Assembly (NCBI GenBank): GCA_002482965.1
Contig: DLGZ01000069.1
Coordinates: 135,573 to 175,137, forward strand
Source: Verrucomicrobiaceae bacterium UBA7681
GTDB lineage: Bacteria > Verrucomicrobiota > Verrucomicrobiia > Verrucomicrobiales > Verrucomicrobiaceae
Direction of reading: 5' to 3'
Length of the DNA: 39,565 bases
Shown: positions 1 to 8,422 of the stretch, one piece after another
Layout of the letters: the number at the start of each line of letters is the position of its first letter
Position numbering within the stretch: the first letter of the stretch is position 1
Program-made: the position numbers and the translations under genes
The notes under the pieces: model-generated
Told to the model about the DNA's origin: nothing
What the model saw: only the letters and a program-made list of their open reading frames with translations
Databases searched by the model: none

Positions 1-1257
1 GACTGCTCCGAGCGCGATCCGGCGAAGACCGAGCTGTTTATTGTCGAAGGTGACTCCGCCGGTGGCTCCGCCAAGATGGGCCGCAATCGCCACAATCAGG
101 CGATCCTCCCGCTGCGTGGAAAGCTCATTAATACCGAGAAGGCCCGCCTTGAGAAGGTGCTGCAGAACAAGGAAGTGCAGACCATGATCACCGCCATCGG
201 CACCGGCATCGGTGGCGACAGCGAGGTGGAAGGCTCCTTCAACATCGAGAAGCTCCGCTACCACAAGATCGTCATCATGACCGATGCTGACGTCGATGGC
301 AGCCACATCCGCACCCTGCTGCTGACCTTCTTCTTCCGCCAGATGCCGGAACTCGTGAAGCGCGGCCACATCTACGTCGCGCAGCCGCCGCTGTATCAGG
401 TGACGCGTAAAAAGCGTGAAGAGTATGTGCAGAGCGACGCCGAAATGGACGCCATCCTGCTCGAACTCGGCTCTGGCGAAATCAGCCTCCGCAACATCGC
501 CGATGGCAGCAAGCTGGCCGCCGACCGCCTCAAGGCGATCCTGGATCTGCTCGTGCCAGTCGCCAAATTTGCCGACATCATCCGTCGCCATGGCGCTGAC
601 TTTGAGCACTACCTCCAGGCCCGCGATGAAGCCACCGGCAATCTGCCGCATCACCTTGTCGTGATCCGTGAAGGCAACGAGGTCGCCATTCACTACTTCC
701 ACAGCAATGAGCAGCTTGCTGCCTTCGCCCGTGAGAACAACGACCTGCATCTCTTTGGCAACCCCGCCGCCGTGGAAGCAAACGGCAATGGCAACGGCGC
801 TGCCGCATTGCCGAAATCGCACCGCCGCGCGCGCCTCATTGAGATCCACGAAGCCCACGGCATGAAGAAGCGCTTCCAGCAGCTCGATGAACTCGGCCTG
901 CATGTGGATCACTTCAGCAGCCAGGACAAACCACTCTTCGAAGTCATCGAAGGAGATGGCGATAACGCCAAGGTGCATCCCGTCTTCAGCATTCCCGGCA
1001 TCCTCGCCAAGGTCATGGAGATCGGCAAGCGCGGCATGGAGATCAAGCGATTCAAAGGTCTTGGGGAAATGAACGCCAAGCAGCTCTTCGAGACCACCAT
1101 GGACCCGAACAAGCGCACCCTGCTCCAGATCAAGCTGGATGAAACCAACGCCCACGAAGCCGAACGCATTTTCACCATTCTGATGGGCGACGTGGTCGAG
1201 CCACGAAAGCATTTCATCGAAGAGAATGCCCTCAACGTTCGCAACCTCGACGTGTAG
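1..1257 (+). CDS. gyrB: DNA gyrase subunit B, C-terminal part (5' end outside window)
   Basis: This is the C-terminal 418 residues of the ATP-driven subunit of DNA gyrase; the ATPase domain lies upstream of the window. The reading frame is open from base 1. The fragment begins in the TOPRIM domain with the EGDSAGGSAK motif (fragment residues 15-24), followed by the metal-binding DADVDGSH motif, QPPLYQV, and near the end FKGLGEMN, which contacts GyrA and DNA. Between QPPLY and FKGLGEMN lie about 200 residues, much longer than in Bacillus GyrB, so a large insert like that of Gram-negative GyrB is present. The protein ends with the usual RKHFIEENAL-type tail. It lies upstream of gyrA on the same strand, with one small gene between them. 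Identity is certain. Confidence 0.97.
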   Translation, partial: DCSERDPAKTELFIVEGDSAGGSAKMGRNRHNQAILPLRGKLINTEKARLEKVLQNKEVQTMITAIGTGIGGDSEVEGSFNIEKLRYHKIVIMTDADVDGSHIRTLLLTFFFRQMPELVKRGHIYVAQPPLYQVTRKKREEYVQSDAEMDAILLELGSGEISLRNIADGSKLAADRLKAILDLLVPVAKFADIIRRHGADFEHYLQARDEATGNLPHHLVVIREGNEVAIHYFHSNEQLAAFARENNDLHLFGNPAAVEANGNGNGAAALPKSHRRARLIEIHEAHGMKKRFQQLDELGLHVDHFSSQDKPLFEVIEGDGDNAKVHPVFSIPGILAKVMEIGKRGMEIKRFKGLGEMNAKQLFETTMDPNKRTLLQIKLDETNAHEAERIFTILMGDVVEPRKHFIEENALNVRNLDV

Positions 1258-1307
1258 GCGTGTATCAAGAGATCCAAAAAGTTGTCAGAAATGGCCAAAA
1301 AGCTGAG

Positions 1308-1766
1308 ATGGGCACGGTCGATCTACATGAACTTAAGGTCTACCAACTCGCGATGCGGGTTGGGGAAGACGTGTGGACTGTGACAGCCGGCTGGGAATGG
1401 ATCACGAAGCAGACGGTCGGATTGCAATGGGTTCGCTCTGCCGATGCCATCGCGGCCAACATCGCTGAAGGCTACGGACGTTGCTCCGCCAAGGAGAATG
1501 TCAGATTTTGCCACGATGCGATGGGATCGCTCCGTCAAACTCAAACCTGGCTCGAAAAGGCGACAGCTCGAAGGTTCGTCACCGAATCTGTGGCCTGCGA
1601 TCTCTCACTAAAACTCGATTCTCTCCGTCGTCAGCTCGACAGCTACATCGACTCCTTCGATCTCACTCAGCCCAACGCGGTTCGCGAAAATTCCAGAGAC
1701 AGTTCCATCCATCTTCTGCCCCTCGAAGAGCACTTCTACCCGCGCGCTTCCCCCTGGAATCATTGA
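1308..1766 (+). CDS. Four-helix-bundle protein (23S rRNA intervening-sequence / S23 family)
   Basis: This small protein of the four helix bundle family (TIGR02436-like) was first known from open reading frames inside 23S rRNA intervening sequences. It shows the family's LKVYQLAMRVGEDV start and the conserved ANIAEGYGR segment, then amphipathic helices with an FCHDAMGSLRQTQTWLEKA stretch. The ATG at 1308 fits the usual family N-terminus; a GTG at 1260, two bases after the gyrB stop, would add 16 residues and couple it to gyrB. The last 35 or so residues (from DLTQPNAV) go beyond the usual domain and look unstructured. It sits in the same direction between gyrB and gyrA. The stop codon overlaps a TTGACC repeat unit. 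The molecular function of free-standing members is unknown; the related fold of Avd, an accessory protein of diversity-generating retroelements, suggests nucleic-acid binding. No reverse transcriptase is nearby. Confidence 0.85.
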   Translation: MGTVDLHELKVYQLAMRVGEDVWTVTAGWEWITKQTVGLQWVRSADAIAANIAEGYGRCSAKENVRFCHDAMGSLRQTQTWLEKATARRFVTESVACDLSLKLDSLRRQLDSYIDSFDLTQPNAVRENSRDSSIHLLPLEEHFYPRASPWNH

Positions 1767-1799
1767 CCTTTTGATGGCGCCCCGTCGCCAGCTTTGACC
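1763..1799. repeat. TTGACC-type intergenic repeat, copy 1
   Basis: Two TTGACC units (1763-1768 and 1794-1799) flank a GC-rich core containing a short inverted GGCGnnnnCGCC-like segment. The first unit contains the TGA stop codon of the four-helix-bundle gene. This is the weakest member of the family seen at 11281, 12424, 15430, 16935 and 18885. Confidence 0.4.
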
Positions 1800-1825
1800 T
1801 TTCCCCGTTTCCCCGTCCCTCTCTC

Positions 1826-4516
1826 ATGCAAGACCCCAACATTCGCCCCATCTCTGTCGCTGAAGAAGTGAAGAACTCCTTCCTCGATTATTCGATGTCC
1901 GTCATCATCGCCCGTGCGCTGCCGGATGTCCGTGATGGTCTGAAACCCTCCCAGCGCCGCATTCTTTATGCGATGCATGAGCTGTCGCTGTATCCGCCGA
2001 AGAAGCACATGAAGTGTGCGAAGATCTGCGGTGACACTTCCGGTAACTACCATCCACACGGTGAGGCGGTCATTTACCCCACACTCGTTCACATGGGGCA
2101 GCCCTGGGCCATTCGTGAGCCGTTGATTGATCCGCAGGGGAACTTCGGTTCTGTGGAAGGCGACCCTCCGGCAGCCATGCGTTATACGGAAGCCCGCATG
2201 ACTCACCTGGGCGGCACTTTGATGTCGGACATGGAGAAGGAGACCGTCGATTTCGTACCTAACTACGATGAACGTCTCACTGAGCCGAGCGTGTTTCCGG
2301 CGGCGTTTCCGAATCTCATCGTCAATGGCGGCACCGGCATTGCCGTGGGCATGGCCACCAACATGCCGCCGCACAATCTCGGTGAAGTTGTGGATGCCGT
2401 GTGCGCGCAGATCGACAATCCGCAGATCACCTGCACGGAGCTGCAGGCCTTCATCAAGGGCCCGGACTTCCCGACGGGCTGCGTCATCCTCGGCACCAAC
2501 GGCATCCGTGATTACCTGGAAACCGGCCACGGCAGCGTGCGCACACGCGGGCAGGCGGAGATCATCGAAAACGGCAACCGCGAGCAGATCATCATCACCG
2601 AGATCCCGTTCAACGTGAACCGTGCCGAGCTGGTGAAACGCATCGCTGAACTCGCGAACGAAAAGGTCATCACCGAAATCAGCGGCGTGCGTGACGAGTC
2701 GGATGAAAACACCCGCGTCGTCATTGATCTCAAGCGCGATGCGCGTGGTCAGGTCGTCCTGAACAATCTGTACAAGCACACAGCACTGGAGTCGAGCTTT
2801 TCGATCCACATGCTCGCCATCGACGGTGGCAAGCCGCGCGTGCTCAGCATGAAGGACGCTATTGCGTGCTACATCGAACATCGCCGTGAGGTCATCATCC
2901 GCCGCACGCGCTTCCTCTTGAAGCAGGCCGAATTCAAGGCTGAAAAACTCGAAGCCCAGCTCCTCGCGCTCGGCCATCTGGATGACTTCATCAAGATCAT
3001 CCGCGACAGCAAAAACCGCGACGAAGCCCGTGAGCGCCTCAAGGCTTACAATTTCTCCATCAGCACCGCCGAGCAACTCGGCATCATGATTCGCGGTCAG
3101 GCCAGCATCGTGGGAGATAACTACATCTTCACCGACAAGCAGGTCGAAGACATCCTGGAACTCCGCCTCTATCAGCTCGTCGGACTTGAGCGCGACAAGA
3201 TCAAAGCCGACTACGATGAAGTGCTCGTCAGCATTCGTGACTTCATGGACATCCTGGCACGTGAGGCCCGCGTGCTCCAGATCATCAAGGACGAATTGAT
3301 GGCCATCCGCCTCAAGCACGCCACCCCGCGTCTCACGCGCATCGAAGCCGCCGAGGGCGAGATCGAAAACATCGACCTCATCCCGAACGACCCGACCGTC
3401 GTCACCATGACACACATGGGCAGCATCAAGCGGACCTCGACTGCTGAATACCGCGTGCAAAACCGTGGCGGCAAAGGCTTGAAAGGCATGGAGACCCGCG
3501 AAGCGCAAGGTGAGGAAGCAGCCACCGACTTCGTCGAGCGTCTCTTCAGCGCGCATCTGCACGACTTCCTGCTCTTCTTCACGAATACAGGGCGCATGTA
3601 TGTGGAGCGCGTGTATCAGCTCCCCGAGGCCGCACGCACGGGCAAAGGCCGCAGCATCAAAAACATGCTCAACTTGAAGCCTGCGCACACGGTGACGCGG
3701 ACGAAAGACGGGAAAGAATACTCTGTGAGCTTTCCAGCGGAGAAAATCGCCGCTGTGCTTACCCTTGTGGCCCAAGGCCCGGAAGACGAGGCCATGTGGG
3801 CGGCAGACAAGTTTGTCGTCTTTGCCACCAAGGACGGTACGGTGAAAAAGACCGCTCTCGAAGAATTCAAAAACTACCGCAAGGACGGTATCGCGGCCAT
3901 CAACCTCGAAGAAGGCAACGACCTCGTGGATGTGGTGCTCACCGACGGCAACAAAGAAATCTGCCTGGTGACTCATGAAGGCATGTTCGCCCGTTTCCAT
4001 GAGACGGGAAGTGACGCTGAATCACCCACTCTGCGTGCGATTGGCCGCAATACCGCGGGTGTGCGCGGCATCACGCTTGATGTCGGCGACTACATCGTCA
4101 GTTGCATCACCAACGAGCCCGACACCATGGTTCTCGTCGTCTCTGAGAACGGTCTCGGCAAGCGCACCGCATTCGATGAGTACCGCCTCCTCGCCAATCG
4201 TGGGGGCAAAGGCGTGACCACGATGAATGTGACGGAGAAGACCGGCAAGGTCGTTGCTGCCAAGGCGGTGCATGACAAAGACGAACTCATGCTCATGACC
4301 ACCAAGGGCCAGAGCGTGCGCATCCGCGTCTGCGACATCCGCGAAACCGGCCGCAACGCCCAAGGGGTGAAACTCATGGGGCTCAAGGAAGGCGAAACCA
4401 TTCAGGACGTGGCCACCGTGGTTGCCGATGAGGCAGAGTCCACGGAGGAAGAGGCTGCTGTGGTGGAGCCAGCTCCGGACGCACCCGCAGCGGAAGACGC
4501 GCCTGCGACGGAATAA
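1826..4516 (+). CDS. gyrA: DNA gyrase subunit A
   Basis: This is the DNA-cleaving subunit of gyrase, 896 residues. The N-terminal breakage-reunion domain carries the GLKPSQRRILYAM motif and the catalytic tyrosine Tyr120 in AAMRYTEARM. The C-terminal beta-pinwheel carries a GyrA-box-like QNRGGKG at about 545-551. The last 30 residues are an acidic Glu/Ala/Pro tail. The quinolone-resistance region reads HPHGEAVIYP (76-85), so the positions equivalent to E. coli Ser83 and Asp87 are Ala81 and Pro85. The start at 1826 is the only sensible ATG before MQDPNIRPI; no Shine-Dalgarno sequence precedes it. It is downstream of gyrB and the small four-helix gene. A ParC identity is possible in principle, but position next to gyrB and the GyrA box favour GyrA. 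Confidence 0.96.
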   Translation: MQDPNIRPISVAEEVKNSFLDYSMSVIIARALPDVRDGLKPSQRRILYAMHELSLYPPKKHMKCAKICGDTSGNYHPHGEAVIYPTLVHMGQPWAIREPLIDPQGNFGSVEGDPPAAMRYTEARMTHLGGTLMSDMEKETVDFVPNYDERLTEPSVFPAAFPNLIVNGGTGIAVGMATNMPPHNLGEVVDAVCAQIDNPQITCTELQAFIKGPDFPTGCVILGTNGIRDYLETGHGSVRTRGQAEIIENGNREQIIITEIPFNVNRAELVKRIAELANEKVITEISGVRDESDENTRVVIDLKRDARGQVVLNNLYKHTALESSFSIHMLAIDGGKPRVLSMKDAIACYIEHRREVIIRRTRFLLKQAEFKAEKLEAQLLALGHLDDFIKIIRDSKNRDEARERLKAYNFSISTAEQLGIMIRGQASIVGDNYIFTDKQVEDILELRLYQLVGLERDKIKADYDEVLVSIRDFMDILAREARVLQIIKDELMAIRLKHATPRLTRIEAAEGEIENIDLIPNDPTVVTMTHMGSIKRTSTAEYRVQNRGGKGLKGMETREAQGEEAATDFVERLFSAHLHDFLLFFTNTGRMYVERVYQLPEAARTGKGRSIKNMLNLKPAHTVTRTKDGKEYSVSFPAEKIAAVLTLVAQGPEDEAMWAADKFVVFATKDGTVKKTALEEFKNYRKDGIAAINLEEGNDLVDVVLTDGNKEICLVTHEGMFARFHETGSDAESPTLRAIGRNTAGVRGITLDVGDYIVSCITNEPDTMVLVVSENGLGKRTAFDEYRLLANRGGKGVTTMNVTEKTGKVVAAKAVHDKDELMLMTTKGQSVRIRVCDIRETGRNAQGVKLMGLKEGETIQDVATVVADEAESTEEEAAVVEPAPDAPAAEDAPATE

Positions 4517-4535
4517 CGCAAACATGCCAAGCGAA

Positions 4536-4560
4536 AGAGGCGCAGACAGTCTGCGCCTCT
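4536..4560 (+). terminator. Strong hairpin after gyrA
   Basis: A perfect 12-bp inverted repeat (4536-4547 with 4549-4560, AGAGGCGCAGAC and its complement) lies 20 bases past the gyrA stop. In practice it would form an 11-bp stem with a three-base loop. There is no clear T-tract after it, so it may act as an intrinsic terminator or as a 3' mRNA stabiliser. Confidence 0.65.
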
Positions 4561-4628
4561 CTTGATGAGCATGTCTGAATGGTGGAATTAGCGGTAGAAA
4601 AAGGGCAGGGGCATCGTTTGCATGCAGC

Positions 4629-6227
4629 ATGATCCGCCTGCCTGTTTTCTTCCTGCTGCTTGCCTGCGTCACGCTGCACGCCGCGCCTGCAAAGCCCAAT
4701 TTTGTCGTCATCCTTGCCGATGATCTGGGCTATTCTGATCTCGGCTGTTACGGCAGCGAGATCGCGACGCCGAATCTGGACAAGCTGGCGGCGGGCGGGC
4801 TGCGGTTCACGCAGTTTTACAATACGGCACGGTGCTGGCCCACACGCAGCGTGCTCATGACGGGGCATTATGCGCAGCAGATCGGGATGGACCCTCAGTA
4901 TGGCAAGTTTCCAGCGTGGGTGCGCACGCTGCCGCAGCGTCTCGCGCCGCTGGGCTATCGCAGTTATCACTCGGGCAAGTGGCATGTGAACAATGCCCCG
5001 CACGTCGTGGCAGATGGCGGATTCACTCACTCGTATTACGTGGCGCAGCAGGACAATCACTTTCATCCGAAGAAGCATGAACTGGATGACCAGCCGCTGC
5101 CAGAGCCTGAGGGGGCGTGGTATTCGAGCATCGCGATTGCGGATCATGCGATCGACTTTCTCAAAGAGCACGCGCAGCATCATGCAGGCACGCCGTTCTT
5201 CACTTATGTGGCCTTCACGGCACCGCATTTTCCTGTGCAAGCGCTGCCGGAAGACATCGCCAAATACAAGGACACCTACACGAAGGGTTGGCCGGCAACA
5301 CGAGCAGCGCGCTTTGAACGGCAGAAGCAGTTGGGTCTTATCTCCACGACCTTGTCTGATCCTGAACCGCAGATCACCGCCCCCAGCGGCAAGGAGAGCG
5401 ATCTGGAAATCCTCGGCTCCGGTGAGACGCGGCATGCGGTGCCGTGGGACACTCTGACTCCAGAGCAGAAGCAGTTTCAGGCGACTAAAGAGGCGATCCA
5501 TGCGGCGATGATTGATCGATTGGATCAGGAAGTGGGGCGGGTGCTCGCGCAGTTGAAGGCCATGAACGCCTACGAGGATACGCTCATCCTGTTTCTCTCT
5601 GACAACGGCGCGAGCGCGGAGATCATGGTGCGTGGACTCGGGCATGACAAAAACGCGCCGATGGGCGCAGCAGCATCCTATCTCTGCCTCGGGCCTGGAG
5701 GATCGACGGTGTCCAACACGCCGTTCCGTCGTCACAAGATCTGGACACATGAAGGTGGCATCAGCACGCCGTTCATCGCGCACTGGCCGCAGGGTATTGC
5801 CGCCAAGGGCGAGTTGCGCGAGACACCCGGGCATGTCATCGACATCGTGCCCACGCTCCTCACGCTCGCCGGTGGCGATGTCACCGCCATGCCTGAGAAC
5901 GCGCCGCCGTTTCCCGGGCGAAGTCTGGTGCCCGCATTTGCAAAGGATGAGACGATCAGCCGCGACTTCCTGTTCTGGCACCACTCCGGCAACCGTGCCT
6001 TGCGTGAAGGCGGCTGGAAGATCGTCAGCGCCGCCGACAACGGCGATGCGTGGGAGCTTTACGACCTGACCACGGACCGTGCGGAGTCGAACAACCTCGC
6101 TTCAAAAGAACCCGAGCGCGTGAAGGCGATGGCCGAACGGTGGGGGACTCTGGAGAAAAAATACGTTGCGCATGCAGGACCGAAACCGGCAGGCAAACCG
6201 GGGAAGGGAAAGGGCAGGAAACCATAG
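4629..6227 (+). CDS. Secreted sulfatase (arylsulfatase type)
   Basis: This is a type I formylglycine-dependent sulfatase of the alkaline phosphatase superfamily, 532 residues, which would remove sulfate esters from an organic substrate, probably a polysaccharide. Residues 1-19 form a signal peptide (ends LHAAP). The domain begins PNFVVILADDLGYSDLGCYG, with metal-binding Asp31 and Asp32. The modification motif is CWPTR (Cys69 to Arg73) followed by SVLMTG; the Cys must be converted to formylglycine. A later SDNGAS segment supplies further metal ligands. The C-terminus is rich in Lys, Gly and Pro. It is a single gene between the gyrA hairpin and a convergent ligase gene. The exact substrate cannot be read from the sequence. 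Confidence 0.93.
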   Translation: MIRLPVFFLLLACVTLHAAPAKPNFVVILADDLGYSDLGCYGSEIATPNLDKLAAGGLRFTQFYNTARCWPTRSVLMTGHYAQQIGMDPQYGKFPAWVRTLPQRLAPLGYRSYHSGKWHVNNAPHVVADGGFTHSYYVAQQDNHFHPKKHELDDQPLPEPEGAWYSSIAIADHAIDFLKEHAQHHAGTPFFTYVAFTAPHFPVQALPEDIAKYKDTYTKGWPATRAARFERQKQLGLISTTLSDPEPQITAPSGKESDLEILGSGETRHAVPWDTLTPEQKQFQATKEAIHAAMIDRLDQEVGRVLAQLKAMNAYEDTLILFLSDNGASAEIMVRGLGHDKNAPMGAAASYLCLGPGGSTVSNTPFRRHKIWTHEGGISTPFIAHWPQGIAAKGELRETPGHVIDIVPTLLTLAGGDVTAMPENAPPFPGRSLVPAFAKDETISRDFLFWHHSGNRALREGGWKIVSAADNGDAWELYDLTTDRAESNNLASKEPERVKAMAERWGTLEKKYVAHAGPKPAGKPGKGKGRKP

Positions 6228-6244
6228 AGTGACGCGCAGGCCGG

Positions 6245-7639
6245 CTATTCTCTGAGGGGCATGTTTTGCTCCACTTTGCCGGTGCGCGGATCAGGGGCCA
6301 GATGGCCAGCATGAATGACCTTGGAGCTTACATTGGCGCAGCCGCCTTCCTCCAGGCACTTGCGGATGGAAACTTCCAGTTGAAATTGAATGACGGCAGT
6401 ATCGGCATGGGGTTGGACCACGAAGTGGCATTCAATGGCATTCGGCCCGGTCTGGCGAAACTGGTAGGCGGTCACCTGGGGTTGGTGCTCCATGACATTC
6501 AGGAATTTGGTCCCAACGAAAATCAATTCTTCGGGAGTCCTGAAAGTGTAGGTCAATGCGCTGCGTCCGCTCAGTTCCTCAATGACCTTGAACGGCCAGC
6601 CTGCTGGCGGCGGCCCCAAACGAACCCTGTCATCAATGCGGTAGCGCAGCAGGGGAAGCGCCGTGTTGAACAGCGGAGTGATCAGGGCGTGATCTGAGAG
6701 CGTGCCAGCCGGGGATTCCTGTTCGTTTTGATCCACCGCTTCAAAAACCGCAAGGTCTTCAAAGACCACCATGTGGTCCATGCCTGCCCACTGGCGGGCG
6801 ATGCCGAGACTTTCACCGCAGCCATAGCCATTCAAGGGCTCAATGCCAAACGCCTCACGGCACAACGCCCGAATGCCTGGCGTCAGGGAGTCGCCGCCGG
6901 TGGAGATGGCACCACCCACGGCGGGCAGTTCCAGCTTAAGAGTGCCGTCGAGCTTGGCTTGCGCGAGGCGTCCGATCAGAGAGGCGTAGCCAATGAGGAT
7001 GGCGGGCTTCATTTCGTGCAGTTGATCAATGATCTCCTGCCACGGCGCGGTGACGCTGATGGGTCTGTAGTCGCAGAACAAAGAGCCAATCCACGGCCGT
7101 GTTTGCAGCAAAGCCGCTGAAACCGACGGTGCCGACGAGCAGATGAATGACGCAGCCACCGGGCGCTTTCCGAACAAAGCCGGCTTTGGCGTCGAGGACT
7201 TAGTGGTTGTGGGCGCATTGCGAACGGCATGAGCCGCGTGGTTCCAATCCACCGAAGTGATGTCGTTGGGGATGGTGATGGCCGCCCCGGAGGTGCCCGA
7301 GGTCATGCTCACCATCCAGCGGCCATGGAGCAGCTTGCCCCAGTTGGCCGGATCCTTTAGATGCCTCTCAAGAACTTCCCAATGAAGCCGCGGATCTGGA
7401 ACGATTTCATTCCAGTTCTTAACCAAGGTGGCCTTGGTCAGAACGGGGATGTCCGAAAGTGCACAACGGTCCAGATCCAAGCCCGCAAGCTGACGGCGGT
7501 AAAACGGACTGGTGGCAAACGCACGCCGCACCAGCGCACGCCAGCGCTGCTCCTGAAGCGCGAGCATGTCAGGACGACTCAGTCTCTGAGCATGACGAAT
7601 AGACCTGGACGCACGATAAAGATTTAGCAGCCTGAGCAT
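6245..7639 (-). CDS. PaaK/CapK-like adenylate-forming ligase
   Basis: This is a phenylacetate-CoA-ligase-like member of the ANL (adenylate-forming) superfamily, about 464 residues. These enzymes activate a carboxylic acid as acyl-AMP, often then transferring it to CoA. It has the N-terminal YRASRSIRHAQRLS and FYRRQLAG segments of the family, the nucleotide-binding loop SMTSGTSGAAITIP, an NGYGCGESLGIA segment (the Y-x-x-x-E type motif) and YRIDDRV, which holds the ribose-binding aspartate. CapK-like relatives occur in polysaccharide and lipid clusters. The start is uncertain: the ATG at 7639 gives the family-like N-terminus, while an ATG at 7684 would add 15 residues; neither has a good ribosome binding site. 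It is divergent from a GNAT acyltransferase gene across an AT-rich promoter region. The substrate is unknown. Confidence 0.85.
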   Translation of the reverse strand: MLRLLNLYRASRSIRHAQRLSRPDMLALQEQRWRALVRRAFATSPFYRRQLAGLDLDRCALSDIPVLTKATLVKNWNEIVPDPRLHWEVLERHLKDPANWGKLLHGRWMVSMTSGTSGAAITIPNDITSVDWNHAAHAVRNAPTTTKSSTPKPALFGKRPVAASFICSSAPSVSAALLQTRPWIGSLFCDYRPISVTAPWQEIIDQLHEMKPAILIGYASLIGRLAQAKLDGTLKLELPAVGGAISTGGDSLTPGIRALCREAFGIEPLNGYGCGESLGIARQWAGMDHMVVFEDLAVFEAVDQNEQESPAGTLSDHALITPLFNTALPLLRYRIDDRVRLGPPPAGWPFKVIEELSGRSALTYTFRTPEELIFVGTKFLNVMEHQPQVTAYQFRQTGPNAIECHFVVQPHADTAVIQFQLEVSIRKCLEEGGCANVSSKVIHAGHLAPDPRTGKVEQNMPLRE

Positions 7640-7684
7640 TGCTGTGATGTGCACCAACTCCTGCTGCTCGCAAGAGCGAAACAT

Positions 7685-7830
7685 GAAGGTTTTTTTTAAT
7701 GGGGTGCAGTGCAGGACATTGACGCCTGAGTTGCATCATGCGAATTTGATTACCCATCCAGTTTAAATTTTTTAATCAAGCGGCCAACACGGGGCTTAGC
7801 TGCGATACAACTAAAAGTCGGTTCAGCCAC
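7685..7830. promoter_or_regulatory. AT-rich divergent promoter region
   Basis: This region lies between the divergent ligase and acyltransferase genes. It contains a T8 run (about 7690-7697) and an AT-rich block at about 7763-7777, against a GC-rich background. It very likely holds both promoters, but I cannot place -35/-10 boxes with confidence and see no clear operator dyad. Confidence 0.45.
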
Positions 7831-8361
7831 ATGGTCAGAGAAATTGAATTCAATTCCCATCGAGGGATCATCGAATCTTTTCGACGTGCATCCTACGGCG
7901 CGTCCATCACTCATGTGCTGGATGAGTTTGATGACATGGCCCATCATTTTGCGCTGTTCGACAAAAAGGACAATATTTTAGGTGTCACGCGTGTGCTGCG
8001 CAGTGATGAGGTCAAGCAATTCGAGATGATGCGTGAATCGCAGTTGAAGGATCTGGTGCTGCCACAGGCCAAGCTGAGTCTGGAGCTTTCACGCGCCTGC
8101 ACCATCAAGGGCAGCGGCGGCATCCACCTCCTGAGCTTGTGCATGGGGATCAATGCATACGCGGTCAAAAACGAGGCAGAGTACCTGATCACCAAGACGG
8201 GCAAGCATCTGCTGTCCCTGTACCAGCATTTTGGATTCACCACGTTTGGCCCTCCTTTTGTCTCGGACTTCTTTGAGGACAAGCGTCCAATCTATCCAAT
8301 CATGTACCGCTGGACGGTCGTCAGAAGAGAGGAGCCTGAGGAAGAGGTACTGGTGTGGTAG
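7831..8361 (+). CDS. LuxI/FeeM-like GNAT-fold N-acyltransferase
   Basis: This 176-residue protein resembles the GNAT-fold acyltransferases that include N-acyl-homoserine-lactone synthases and FeeM-type N-acyl amino acid synthases. It has GVTRVLRSDE at 51-60, the E-x-S-R signature LELSRACTI (Glu85, Ser87, Arg88) that marks both families, and a C-terminal YQHFGFTTFGPPF segment like the GNAT end 'YxxxGFxxxG'. Family membership is recognised by motif only; the acyl donor and acceptor cannot be told. The C-terminus is acidic (REEPEEEVLVW). It is followed 61 bases later by a glycosyltransferase gene and is divergent from an acyl-activating ligase, which suggests acylated-metabolite or envelope chemistry. 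It could instead be a plain GNAT acetyltransferase. No Shine-Dalgarno sequence is visible. Confidence 0.6.
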   Translation: MVREIEFNSHRGIIESFRRASYGASITHVLDEFDDMAHHFALFDKKDNILGVTRVLRSDEVKQFEMMRESQLKDLVLPQAKLSLELSRACTIKGSGGIHLLSLCMGINAYAVKNEAEYLITKTGKHLLSLYQHFGFTTFGPPFVSDFFEDKRPIYPIMYRWTVVRREEPEEEVLVW

Positions 8362-8422
8362 CATCGAAGACACCTTCTGCTGGCATTGGTTGCGGGGCGC
8401 GGCATGCTGGAAGACCTTGAGC

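Noticed and set aside
1308..1766. Diversity-generating retroelement suggested by the Avd-like fold
   Set aside because: No reverse transcriptase, template repeat or variable repeat was seen in the window.
1760..4000. 746-codon open frame on the minus strand opposite gyrA
   Set aside because: It is fully antisense to a certain gyrA gene. GC-rich codon bias leaves the opposite frame open; the translation resembles no protein family.
4383..5984. 533-codon minus-strand open frame opposite the first sulfatase
   Set aside because: It is antisense to a well-supported sulfatase and has a composition rich in Arg, His and Cys typical of shadow frames.
7831..8361. Calling the acyltransferase a quorum-sensing LuxI synthase
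   Set aside because: The E-x-S-R motif is shared with FeeM-like enzymes, and there is no luxR-type gene nearby, so the specific function is not supported.
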